Source of the DNA: Amphritea opalescens | Lineage (GTDB): Bacteria > Pseudomonadota > Gammaproteobacteria > Pseudomonadales > Balneatricaceae | DNA: 34,137 bases | Assembly (NCBI RefSeq): GCF_003957515.1 | Contig: NZ_RQXW01000024.1 | Location: forward strand, 1 to 34,137 | Direction: 5' to 3' | Shown here: piece by piece, positions 18,260-25,872 of the stretch | Layout: the number at the start of each line of letters is the position of its first letter | Position numbering within the stretch: the first letter of the stretch is position 1 | Program-made: the position numbers and the translations under genes | Notes under the pieces: generated by a model | What the model was told of the DNA's origin: nothing | Databases searched by the model: none | The model's input: the letters and a program-made list of their open reading frames with translations, nothing else

Positions 18260-18288
18260 AAAGCCCTGCCATGCGGGGCTTTTTTTTG
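18260..18288 (+). terminator. Rho-independent terminator after gltX
   Basis: AAGCCC...GGGCTT arms with an 8-base T-run on the plus strand. Confidence 0.85.
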
Positions 18289-18473
18289 TTCGCATAAATA
18301 ACGCTTTATAGATTCTCCTATCGCCCCTAAAAGGGTCTCCTGCAGGACGTTATCGAGTGTAGGAGCTGGCTCTGGCAGCGATACGGGTTACGGGGCGTGG
18401 TCTCGTGTAGGGACTTGCCTCAGGCAGCTCGAAGAGCTTTAAGGTTTTTACCGTTAAAATACAGCAACAATAC

Positions 18474-18502
18474 TTGACACTCGAATGCCTCATCATTATT
18501 AT
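18474..18502 (+). promoter_or_regulatory. Sigma-70 promoter of tRNA-Ala
   Basis: TTGACA at 18474-18479, a 17-bp spacer, then TATTAT at 18497-18502. Near-consensus, ending 17 bp before the tRNA. Confidence 0.85.
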
Positions 18503-18519
18503 AGCCGCCACTTGGTTTT

Positions 18520-18595
18520 GGGGCCTTAGCTCAGCTGGGAGAGCGGTTCGCTGGCAGCGAACAGGTCAGCGGTTCGATCCCGCTAGGCTCCACCA
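18520..18595 (+). tRNA. tRNA-Ala (anticodon GGC)
   Basis: 76 nt with encoded CCA. The acceptor begins GGGGCCT and ends AGGCTCCACCA. The anticodon stem GTTCG/CGAAC encloses CTGGCAG, giving GGC. The T-arm GCGGTTCGATCCCGC is canonical. It is immediately followed by a tyrosine recombinase gene, so its 3' end is the probable attachment site of the island. No second copy of that 3' end was found in the window, so the far att site should lie outside. Confidence 0.95.
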
Positions 18596-18690
18596 ATTCC
18601 AACGTAGATCCGCGGTTCACGCGGCCTCCAGCGTACTGAAATTTGGTCAATCCTGTTTTGTGCTACCAACCTGTGATACTGAGGTTGTTT

Positions 18691-20559
18691 ATGAGCGCGA
18701 AAATTCCTAATACATATCGTCGTAAAAATGGCATCTACTACGTCTGTTTCAGATGGCCTGCTGAGCTTTGCGAGCACTTTAACCTCTCTAATCCTTTAAT
18801 TCGTTTCTCAACCACGACGGCTAATGAGTCTGAAGCAAGATATCGCTCAGCTATTGTTAGATCGAATTATTATATGCTGATTGGTGAGCTTTCTGATTTG
18901 TTATATAATGGCGCGTCTTTATCTAACCCATCAAGGTTTCTGACTTATGTCATTCTTTATCTAAGAAGTCAGAAGCAGGAGTATCTAAACATGGTTATGA
19001 AGGAGTTCGAATATCCCAATGTAGCGCTCAACTCCTCATCGGCTCCTCAAGAAAGTTCAGCGGCAGACTCTGTTGAAGTGACCACCGTTACCTCAAAACA
19101 GCATAATCCATTACCAGTGGACGCTGTTGAAGTAACCACCGTTACATCAAAGCGATGCAATCCATTACCAGCAGACACTGTTGAAGTGACCACCGTTACC
19201 TCAAAGCGGCGCAATTCATTACCGACAGACTCTCCTGAGAATAAAATCATTATCGAAGATTTTCCTGATGGGCGTCGGAAAAAGTATTCGGATTTGACGG
19301 ACCCTGTTGCCGCTAATGCTGAGCTTTTCCAATTTGAACAAATGTGTGTCCAACTTGGCGGTACTGGCGGGGGTGGGCCATCATTAGGTGGACCTTCAGT
19401 AGACACTGTTGCTGCACAGTTTAAAGAAGAAAAAAAGCGTGATGATTGGAGTAATCCTAAGACATATTCTATTCGTGTATGTCGATTAGAAAGGGTTGTT
19501 GACTGGCTTGGGCGTAATAAAGATATAACGAGCCTTAAGCGAAAAGATATCCTTGAGGTTAGGAAAAAGATCCGCAGTTTATATGAACCTGATCGAAAAC
19601 GTCGTTCGCCGAAAGATGGAAAAATGTCACTGCATACGGCTAAGAGCCATATGCAAATCTGTAAAGCGTTGTTCGCATATGCATCCGATGAAGACATCAT
19701 TGAAACCAACATAGCGGCAGATGTTTTTTTGAAGCTATCAGGGTCATCAACGAGCAAGTTATCCTATCTGCCTTATATGAAAGAAGAAGTGGCCGCGATG
19801 CTCAATGGCTATGTCTATAACCTTCAGGAGCTTCCACGGCAGCGAGATTTGATTGATGCGTTCTTCTGGCAGCCTTTCATCGCAATGTTTTCAGGTGCGC
19901 GTGTAGGCGAGCTTTGTCAGTTAACCATTGGCGATATCAATGTGAGAGATGTGGTCGATAGTAACGGTCATGTTAAAGACCGGATTTGGTACTTCTGGTT
20001 AAACGATGAAGAACTCGCTCAGGCTTTGAAAACAGAATCATCACGGCGAGAAGTCCCGATACATAGCGCTATTTTAAAGGCCGGATTTCTCGAGTTTGTT
20101 GCACTACGAAAACAGGAAGAGAAGGGCAATTTAACCAAGCCACTCTTTCTTAGTCCTGATAAGTCTAAAGATGTGAATGCTACACGTGCGGTGGGGCGGT
20201 GGTTCAATGGTGAAACGGGGTTCAAAGGGTATTTAGACAACTTCTCGATCAAAAACAGAGATAGGAAGTGCTTTCATAGCTTTCGCCACACCTGTGTTAA
20301 AGCCTTAAGAAGTCAGCACTTTGATAACGAAGCGATAGCGGCGACGGTAGGGCATGAGCCGAACTCAATGACCGGTAAATATGGCGATGGCTTTGAGCTT
20401 GAAACCCTGAAAGAGATCATTGAGCACATCGATTATGGGGTTAACTTATCCCATATCCACTTTGCTAACTACCTGCCTTACCAGCAATGCAAAGGTCAGC
20501 CGATTAAAAATCGACACTTAGCCATAGCTAGAACTAAACGAACACTTCCTGAGGTGTAG
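18691..20559 (+). CDS. Island tyrosine recombinase (integrase)
   Basis: 622 residues from the ATG at 18691, with GAGG upstream; the longer frame from 18643 lacks this. Catalytic residues fit the family: Arg in SGARVGELCQL (about 402), HSFRH (about 528-532), a second His in VGHEP, and Tyr in GKYGDG (about 563). The N-terminus (PNTYRRKNGIYYVCFRWP) is of the kind found in large island integrases. Between the N-terminal part and the core-binding domain a 54-bp unit (VEVTTVTSK...) is repeated three times (19072-19233). It shows no feature that I can assign to IntI. Its 3' end and downstream DNA recur at 24398-25013, and cassettes start right after both copies. A terminator lies at 20575. Confidence 0.92.
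   Translation: MSAKIPNTYRRKNGIYYVCFRWPAELCEHFNLSNPLIRFSTTTANESEARYRSAIVRSNYYMLIGELSDLLYNGASLSNPSRFLTYVILYLRSQKQEYLNMVMKEFEYPNVALNSSSAPQESSAADSVEVTTVTSKQHNPLPVDAVEVTTVTSKRCNPLPADTVEVTTVTSKRRNSLPTDSPENKIIIEDFPDGRRKKYSDLTDPVAANAELFQFEQMCVQLGGTGGGGPSLGGPSVDTVAAQFKEEKKRDDWSNPKTYSIRVCRLERVVDWLGRNKDITSLKRKDILEVRKKIRSLYEPDRKRRSPKDGKMSLHTAKSHMQICKALFAYASDEDIIETNIAADVFLKLSGSSTSKLSYLPYMKEEVAAMLNGYVYNLQELPRQRDLIDAFFWQPFIAMFSGARVGELCQLTIGDINVRDVVDSNGHVKDRIWYFWLNDEELAQALKTESSRREVPIHSAILKAGFLEFVALRKQEEKGNLTKPLFLSPDKSKDVNATRAVGRWFNGETGFKGYLDNFSIKNRDRKCFHSFRHTCVKALRSQHFDNEAIAATVGHEPNSMTGKYGDGFELETLKEIIEHIDYGVNLSHIHFANYLPYQQCKGQPIKNRHLAIARTKRTLPEV
19072..19233 (+). repeat. Three tandem 54-bp repeats inside the integrase gene
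   Basis: Three 18-codon units begin VEVTTVTSK and diverge slightly after it (QHNPLPVDA, RCNPLPADT, RRNSLPTDS). They keep the frame and sit in a linker between domains, so copy number may vary without loss of function. Confidence 0.9.
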
Positions 20560-20574
20560 TTAAAATCGGTATTT

Positions 20575-20599
20575 AAGGCGGCATTTGCTGCCTTTTGTC
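20575..20599 (+). terminator. Terminator after the integrase gene
   Basis: AAGGCGGCA (20575-20583) pairs with TGCTGCCTT (20586-20594) with one G-T wobble, followed by TT and a T-rich tail. Confidence 0.65.
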
Positions 20600-20755
20600 T
20601 GTCTGGCTAGCCAGTGTGATCGCTGCAAACACTATAGTTGTATAGGCATTTCTGTATGTAATATACAGTATGATTTGAACTTTTCTAGGAAAGGGGACAC
20701 ACTTAGTTTTCGTGCTTGCCTGTTTATTCCGTTGGTGATACTTTGATCATCAATA

Positions 20756-20776
20756 AAATCAATAGGTTATTGATTT
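20756..20776. repeat. Inverted repeat conserved in both copies of the attI-like region
   Basis: AAATCAATA and TATTGATTT flank GGT. The same 21 bp is at 24829-24849, with no change, inside otherwise diverged sequence. A recombinase or regulator binding site is possible. Confidence 0.55.
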
Positions 20777-20954
20777 GGTTTGCAAGTTTATATGCCACTC
20801 CTCACCGGAATAGTGTGCCCGCACGCTTTTCTGGAAGGGAATCGACAAACTATGGAAGATTTCAGAATGAAATCAGTTGGTTACAAGCAGAAGCCCGGTG
20901 AGCTCTCGCCAGAATATCAGGCACGCACACGAATAAGCTGTTAGATTGGGTAAC

Positions 20955-21671
20955 ATGTTCGCAAAAGACTCAGTATTTTTGAATTTACCGGCAGCTCTTA
21001 ATCCGAAGCAAGCCGTTTTTTTTGATGGAATGAGGCATTCGGCGCAGATCATTAATCTGTCATATAGCCGGTTATGTAGGTCGTTAACCGAGCTATCATT
21101 GGTAGATTCTGGAGTTTCCGAACAGTCTTCATTCACGCACGTTTTTCTTGATGCTTGGGCATTCATTGATGCCGCAGATAGGTTTAGGTGTCTATGGGAA
21201 ATGCAACCGAACTCAGACACTATTCCTGATACGTTTTCCCCAAAAGTTGTGCGTTCTCAGCTACAAGCTATTCGAGATATTCGAAATGTGTCGGCGCATA
21301 TCGCACAAAAGGTTGATCAAATTATTGCGTTGAATTCATCGGTTCTCGGTTCTATTAAGTGGGTCACTATGGAGAGCGAAAATCCGCTCAAATTGAAAAC
21401 TCACTTCATACGCCCCGGAATAACGCGAGGAAACGTAAAAGCACAGTTTGCGATGCCCAGTGGGGATATTAGTTTTAACCACGGGAGTGGGTGCATCTCA
21501 TTGTCTGTTGGAAAATATGAAGCTAATTTATCGGCTGCTTACAAAACTATATGGTCTGTCGTCAAATTTGCCGAAGCGACTCTCGCGAGTTCTATGCAAC
21601 CGGCTACCTCGCAGGAACGTATACCTATAGACATGTTTGGTTCAGCCGAGCTTGATACCAGTCAGTCGTGA
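20955..21671 (+). CDS. Hypothetical protein with HEPN-like RxxxxH motif (cassette 1)
   Basis: 238 residues from ATG at 20955, 14 bp inside the cassette boundary; a TTG at 20946 is open in frame but overlaps the recombination core. I do not recognise the family with certainty. Residues 105-116 read AIRDIRNVSAHI, a helix-borne R110-N-x3-H115 pattern as in HEPN ribonucleases. No signal peptide or membrane segment is seen. The end (ERIPIDMFGSAELDTSQS) looks disordered. It is the only gene of cassette 1 and is followed 7 bp later by an attC site. A HEPN RNase with a defence or toxin role is possible; the motif alone is not proof. Confidence 0.75.
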   Translation: MFAKDSVFLNLPAALNPKQAVFFDGMRHSAQIINLSYSRLCRSLTELSLVDSGVSEQSSFTHVFLDAWAFIDAADRFRCLWEMQPNSDTIPDTFSPKVVRSQLQAIRDIRNVSAHIAQKVDQIIALNSSVLGSIKWVTMESENPLKLKTHFIRPGITRGNVKAQFAMPSGDISFNHGSGCISLSVGKYEANLSAAYKTIWSVVKFAEATLASSMQPATSQERIPIDMFGSAELDTSQS

Positions 21672-21678
21672 GGGTTCA

Positions 21679-21749
21679 ATCTAACAAGTGGCTGTTGGCG
21701 GACGCACCTGCGCTAGCGCTCCGGCACGCCGCAAAGCCAAGCGTTCAGT
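21679..21749 (+). other. attC recombination site of cassette 1
   Basis: R'' ATCTAAC (21679-21685) is the reverse complement of the core GTTAGAT at 20940-20946. L'' TGGCT pairs with AGCCA and TTG-GCGG with CCGC-AA. R' is GTTCAGT (21743-21749). The length is 71 bp, within the attC range. Confidence 0.85.
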
Positions 21750-21767
21750 GCTACTCGCGACATATAA

Positions 21768-24227
21768 ATGAATAAGGAGAATAGATTGACAACATTAGCT
21801 GCGGGAGAAGCCTCTTTACGTGCCCTCATATCTAAATTGAAGAATGACTCCGATATGAATGAAGCTCAGACAAGGTTTCATATCATTGACAAAGTATTGT
21901 TTGATTGCTTCGGATGGTCGCGGGATGAAGTTGAAGTTGAAAAATCTGAGCAAAGAAAGTTTACAGATTATGAACTAGGGAAGCCAAGGCTTGCTATCCT
22001 TGAAGCTAAACGCGAAGGTAAGACCTTTGAAATTCCAGCTGGACTGCCGAAGTCATTAATAAGTGACTTGCCTTCAATAATGAGGGTTGACACAGACTCA
22101 TCATCTGCAATCAAACAAGCACAAGAGTACTGCAGTCAGCGGGGGGTGCCAATTGCTATCATTAGCAATGGACATCAATATATAGTTTTCCTCGCTTCCA
22201 GACAGGATGGGGTATCTGTCTATGAAGGAAAAGCTGTCGTTTTTACAAGTCTTAGCCATATGCTCGAAAACTTTCTTATTGCTTGGAAGCTTCTTTCTCA
22301 TGCTGGAATCAGGGAAAGAAATATTTCGAGATATTTGGTTTCGGGCGAAAGTGGAATACCAAACAAACTCTCTTCAAAATTAATAAACTATCCAGTTGTC
22401 AGATACCCAAGCGAGATGCATGCGACCTTGAGGCAACTCTCTGAACTATTTCTACAAGATATTATTGAAAACAGTGAAGTAGAGGAAACATTTTTCTTAG
22501 AGTGCTACTGTGACAGCGGCGCATTGTCAAAGTATGCTTTATTAAGTAAAAATATCTTAGAAGCCAGATATGCATCGTTATTTAACGAGACCGAACCTGT
22601 TCCACATGTTGCTCCTGTCAAGGAAAAGAAAAGTGATAATTTTTCGCCGGACATTCTCGCTGAGGCAATAGCAAGGAGGCCAATAGTATTATTAGGAGAT
22701 GTTGGGGTAGGAAAAACTTCTTTTGTAAAAAATCTAATGTATAACAGCGCTCATGAAGAGTTTAAGAACGCAATCTATATCTATATTGACCTTGGATCTA
22801 AAGCTGCCCTTGCACATGATCTGAAATCTTTTGTTCTGAATGAAATTGAAGCACAACTTCATGAAAAATATAATATAGACGTCAATGCCTTTAAATTTAT
22901 TAAGGGGGTTTATGCATCAGATATACATCGTTTTTCAAATGGCATATGGGGAGAGAAAAAAGAAAGTAATCCAGATCTATATGAAACTAAACTGTTGGAA
23001 ATGCTTGAATCTATTACTAGCGAAAAAGATCAACATTTAAAGAGGTGTATCAATGGACATGCAAAGTCTACTAAAAAGCAGATTATCATTTCCTTAGATA
23101 ATGCAGATCAACGGGACTTTGACACCCAACAAAGTGCATTCATTATTGCTCAAGAACTTGCGAAAGACTGGAACTCAACCGTTTTTGTCTCTGTTAGGCC
23201 CCAAACATTTTTTAAATCCAAGCGTTCCGGCGCGTTAGCGGCATACCCTCATAAAATATTCACAATATCTCCGCCAAGAATTGACTCAGTTATTAAAAAA
23301 CGGCTACTTTTTGCTCTCAGTATGGCGGAAGGGAATGTTCCAATTGAGGCCATTAATTATGTAAGAGTAAATGTAGGTAACTTAGCTCAGTTTTTAAAGG
23401 CACTTATAACATCTTTGACCGAAAATTCGGAACTCTACGAGTTTCTATCAAATATTACTGGTGGGAACATACGGGCTGCAATCGAATTTGTAACAGGATT
23501 TATTGGAAGCCCAAATGTAGATGCAGAGAAAATTATTAGGATTATGAATGAGGAAGGACGATATAGAATACCACTTCATGAATTCACTAAATCAGCCCTG
23601 CTAGGCGATTATTCTCATTATAATCCCGATACCTCAATTGCGATGAATATCTATGATATTTCTTCCACTGATTCAAAAGAACACTTTTTGAAGTCAATCA
23701 TATTGGCATTGCTAGATAGTACTGGTGAGCATCTTGATAATGATGGATTCTGCCAGACGACTAACATGTTTGAGCAGATGCAAAGCTTTGGATTTACAGC
23801 CGACCAAATAACACACTCTTTGAGGAAGTGTACGAATAAAAAGCTCATTGAAACATCCCAAAGAGTCACATTTGAAGAGGATATTAATGGTACTCTTATT
23901 GGCGAAATGCCAAGCTCATTCCGAATTACGAGCGTAGGCGCTTATCACCTAAAAAGATGGCTTTCAGTTTTTTCTTATTTAGATGCAATGGTTTTTGACA
24001 CCCCAATACTAGATAAAGATATACGAGAAGAACTAATGCACGACTTGAATTCTCTAGCTATCGATTCTCGATATAAAAGAGCAGTCAAGTTTAAAGAGTA
24101 TTTAAAGAAAGCATGGATTGATATGGGTAATAAGCCTAACTACTTCGACTTTAATACTTTAGTTGAAGATGGCAATAAGACATTCAGAACTGTTAAGCGT
24201 GCAATAGATAGCAATAGTCATAGTTAA
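21768..24227 (+). CDS. Nuclease / P-loop NTPase, putative defence protein (cassette 2)
   Basis: 819 residues from ATG 21768. A TTG at 21786 has AAGGAG six bases upstream and may be the true start (813 residues). Residues 30-160 resemble the N-terminal nuclease domain of type I restriction HsdR proteins: D67 in FTDYELG and ExK at 79-81 (LEAKREGK) suit a PD-(D/E)xK site. Residues about 300-560 are a P-loop NTPase with Walker A GDVGVGKT (310-317) and Walker B IIISLDNAD (D444). The C-terminal 250 residues are helical and unrecognised, possibly sensor or winged-helix repeats. No methylase or specificity gene accompanies it, so it is probably a stand-alone nuclease-NTPase effector. It is AT-rich compared with core genes. 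Confidence 0.85.
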   Translation: MNKENRLTTLAAGEASLRALISKLKNDSDMNEAQTRFHIIDKVLFDCFGWSRDEVEVEKSEQRKFTDYELGKPRLAILEAKREGKTFEIPAGLPKSLISDLPSIMRVDTDSSSAIKQAQEYCSQRGVPIAIISNGHQYIVFLASRQDGVSVYEGKAVVFTSLSHMLENFLIAWKLLSHAGIRERNISRYLVSGESGIPNKLSSKLINYPVVRYPSEMHATLRQLSELFLQDIIENSEVEETFFLECYCDSGALSKYALLSKNILEARYASLFNETEPVPHVAPVKEKKSDNFSPDILAEAIARRPIVLLGDVGVGKTSFVKNLMYNSAHEEFKNAIYIYIDLGSKAALAHDLKSFVLNEIEAQLHEKYNIDVNAFKFIKGVYASDIHRFSNGIWGEKKESNPDLYETKLLEMLESITSEKDQHLKRCINGHAKSTKKQIIISLDNADQRDFDTQQSAFIIAQELAKDWNSTVFVSVRPQTFFKSKRSGALAAYPHKIFTISPPRIDSVIKKRLLFALSMAEGNVPIEAINYVRVNVGNLAQFLKALITSLTENSELYEFLSNITGGNIRAAIEFVTGFIGSPNVDAEKIIRIMNEEGRYRIPLHEFTKSALLGDYSHYNPDTSIAMNIYDISSTDSKEHFLKSIILALLDSTGEHLDNDGFCQTTNMFEQMQSFGFTADQITHSLRKCTNKKLIETSQRVTFEEDINGTLIGEMPSSFRITSVGAYHLKRWLSVFSYLDAMVFDTPILDKDIREELMHDLNSLAIDSRYKRAVKFKEYLKKAWIDMGNKPNYFDFNTLVEDGNKTFRTVKRAIDSNSHS

Positions 24228-24230
24228 AAC

Positions 24231-24282
24231 ACTGAACAAGCGCCTGCAATCTGACCTCCGGTAGTTGAGGTGGGCATTAGAT
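24231..24282 (+). other. Short, degenerate attC site of cassette 2
   Basis: R'' ACTGAAC (24231-24237) exactly complements GTTCAGT at 21743-21749. Inside, CAA/TTG and CT-g-ACC/GGT-AG pair with a bulged G. The right core reads ATTAGAT (24276-24282), not GTTAGAT, so it may be inactive. At 52 bp it is shorter than usual. Confidence 0.65.
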
Positions 24283-24373
24283 CTATGAGGTAAATTGTGG
24301 AATTATCGAAGAAGAGCTATGGAAAATGCGAACAAGACAAGCCAGTTGGAAAGTTCTAAATGAACTGAAGCTT
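24283..24373 (+). other. ORF 3' remnant before the junction
   Basis: A frame reading EVNCGIIEEELWKM then RTRQASWKVLNELKL ends in TAA at 24372-24374, with no start codon region left. It looks like the tail of a lost gene from another cassette or element. I do not recognise it. Confidence 0.35.
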
Positions 24374-24408
24374 TAACCCCATACTTACCTCGGTAAGTAT
24401 GGGGTTAA
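24373..24408. repeat. Perfect 17-bp inverted repeat at the duplication junction
   Basis: TTAACCCCATACTTACC (24373-24389), TC, GGTAAGTATGGGGTTAA (24392-24408). It may be the terminator of the lost gene. Its right arm shares TATGGGGTTAA with the integrase gene at 20434, so the fusion point of copy 2 is microhomologous. Confidence 0.85.
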
Positions 24409-24523
24409 CTTATCCCATATCCACTTTGCTAACTACCTGCCTTACCAGCAATGCAAAGGTCAGCCGATTAAAAATCGACATTTAGCCATAGCTAGAATTA
24501 GACGAACACTTCCTGAGGTGTAG
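24398..24523 (+). pseudogene. Integrase 3' fragment (42 codons)
   Basis: Same frame and stop as the last 126 bp of the island integrase, ending NRHLAIARIRRTLPEV against NRHLAIARTKRTLPEV. The rest of the gene is absent, having been lost or never present. Confidence 0.9.
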
Positions 24524-25013
24524 TCAAAATCAGTATTTAAGGCTTCATTTGCGGCCTTTTGTCTGTCTGGCTCTCAAAGAGCTTGGCTGGTCATTTAAGC
24601 TGAGAATTCTCCATTTTTTTGCAGGTTCTAACGAGAGTATGGTCTTGGTAGTAGTTCAGTGAGTAATTCTAAATGTTTTGGCGCACCTGCTTGGTATTAG
24701 CATGGATGCGTTTTATAGGCATTTCTTTATGTGATATAACGCATGATTTGAACATTTCTAGGAAAGGGGACATACTTAGTTTTCGTGACTACCTGTTTAT
24801 TCGGTTGGTGATACTTTGATCATCAATAAAATCAATAGGTTATTGATTTGGTTTGCAAGCTTATATGCCACTCATTACCGAAATAGTGTGCACGCACGCT
24901 TTTCTGGAAGGGAATCATCAAACTATGGAAGGTTTCAGAATGAAATCAGTTGGTTACAAGCAGAAGCCCGGTGATCTCTCGCCAGAATATCAGGCACGCA
25001 CACGAATAAGGTG
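24398..25013 (+). repeat. Direct repeat copy 2: integrase 3' end plus attI-like region
   Basis: Matches copy 1 at both ends, but has about 110 bp more in the middle (roughly 24570-24713). It stops at the G of GTTATAC at 25013, the boundary of the Hachiman cassette. No R'' complement of that core lies upstream, so this end looks like an attI-type simple site and not an attC. Open frames inside it are not convincing genes. Confidence 0.85.
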
Positions 25014-25098
25014 TTATACGGCACTTCAAACTAGTATGACGACCCTTATCTGATGCTATAGGCGATAAGGTCAGATTAAATAAATTGAGGGGTACATA

Positions 25099-25872
25099 TT
25101 GTTAAATATAATTGATAAGTCGGTAGTTTCTGATTACTCCCAAGGTCAGCATTCATTTAAGAAAGTAGTGCTCAAGAATCTGGAATACCAAGCTCTCATC
25201 GAAGAGCTTATCGAAACGTTGCCTGATTATTATATAGATCCTTTATCAATGGCGTGTACTCTTGAGCGCTTAGGTAAACCTGCTGCCGCAGCAAAGCTCA
25301 GGTTAAAAATTCCCGAAGTAACAAAAATTCGGTCTGGCGATATTGGCGAAGTGATCACAACGGATTATATTGATGAGCAAACAGTTTTTTCTGCACCAAT
25401 AAAAAAATTGAGATGGAAAGATCACCGTAATATGGCAATGCGAGGTGATGATGTTATCGGAGTATTTATAAATCAAGAAAATCAAACAATAAAATTCCTC
25501 AAAGCTGAAGCTAAAAGCAATCTATCGTTGAGCCGTAATGTTTTAATAAAAGCAAGGGGTGAGCTTGATCTTGATGAGGGGTTGCCTGCGCCACATGCTC
25601 TTGAGTTTGTGGCAGAGAGGCTTAGAGAAACAGGCAGTCAAGATTTGGCAGACCTTATAGAAAAAGCACAGCTCGTTGATGGAATTGGCAATAATCAAGT
25701 TGAGCACTTACTTTTTACCTTTACATCATCAAATCCTGAGACTCTTCAAAGAGAGGCATTTGAGAGTTATGGCGGTAATATAAAGCAGTCCTCCGTTGGT
25801 TTTCAAGTTAGTAATCACCAGGAGCTTATTGGAAGTGTTTATCAGGGGGTGCTAGATGGCCTCGACGATTGA
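25099..25872 (+). CDS. hamA: Hachiman HamA-like nuclease (DUF1837 type)
   Basis: 257 residues. The TTG start at 25099 is supported by GAGGGG six bases upstream. HamA is the effector nuclease of Hachiman anti-phage defence, held by the helicase HamB until phage DNA damage is sensed. Visible family features are SGDIGEV near residue 79, MRGDD near 114 and LKAEAKSN near 136, which fit the D...ExK nuclease core of DUF1837 proteins. The related AbpA protein of AbpAB is an alternative name. The stop codon lies 17 bases inside the helicase gene, so translation is coupled. Both genes form a single integron-type cassette (25014-29538). Confidence 0.82.
   Translation: MLNIIDKSVVSDYSQGQHSFKKVVLKNLEYQALIEELIETLPDYYIDPLSMACTLERLGKPAAAAKLRLKIPEVTKIRSGDIGEVITTDYIDEQTVFSAPIKKLRWKDHRNMAMRGDDVIGVFINQENQTIKFLKAEAKSNLSLSRNVLIKARGELDLDEGLPAPHALEFVAERLRETGSQDLADLIEKAQLVDGIGNNQVEHLLFTFTSSNPETLQREAFESYGGNIKQSSVGFQVSNHQELIGSVYQGVLDGLDD

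Larger units (their letters stand above)
20434..20940 (+). repeat. Direct repeat copy 1: integrase 3' end plus attI-like region
   Basis: Positions 20434-20559 (integrase codons) match 24398-24523 without gaps, with three differences by eye. Positions 20641-20940 match 24714-25013 without gaps, about 21 differences in 300. Only the middle differs in length. The copy ends at the G of GTTAGAT, which is the first base of a cassette boundary. Beyond 20559 no gene is supported; a short open frame over 20716-20901 looks fortuitous. Confidence 0.9.

Noticed and set aside
18520-18690. attL core repeat of the island
   Set aside because: No second copy of the tRNA 3' end was found in the window, so the exact crossover cannot be placed.
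18691-20559. Naming the island integrase as an integron integrase (IntI)
   Set aside because: Size (622 residues against about 320-350), N-terminal type and tRNA-adjacent position fit an island integrase; I see no IntI-specific patch. The link to cassettes is kept only as a hypothesis.
21768-24227. Type I restriction HsdR subunit
   Set aside because: Only the N-terminal nuclease-like part fits; the SF2 translocase motifs of HsdR are absent and no hsdM or hsdS is nearby.
24231-25013. Segment between attC of cassette 2 and 25013 as an ordinary cassette
   Set aside because: Its start TTAGAT would need an ATCTAAC near its end; none is found, and most of it is the integrase tail repeat.
24853-25053. 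Open frame in repeat copy 2 and its counterpart at 20716-20901
   Set aside because: The two frames differ between copies, lack ribosome sites and run across the cassette boundary; substitutions show no coding pattern.
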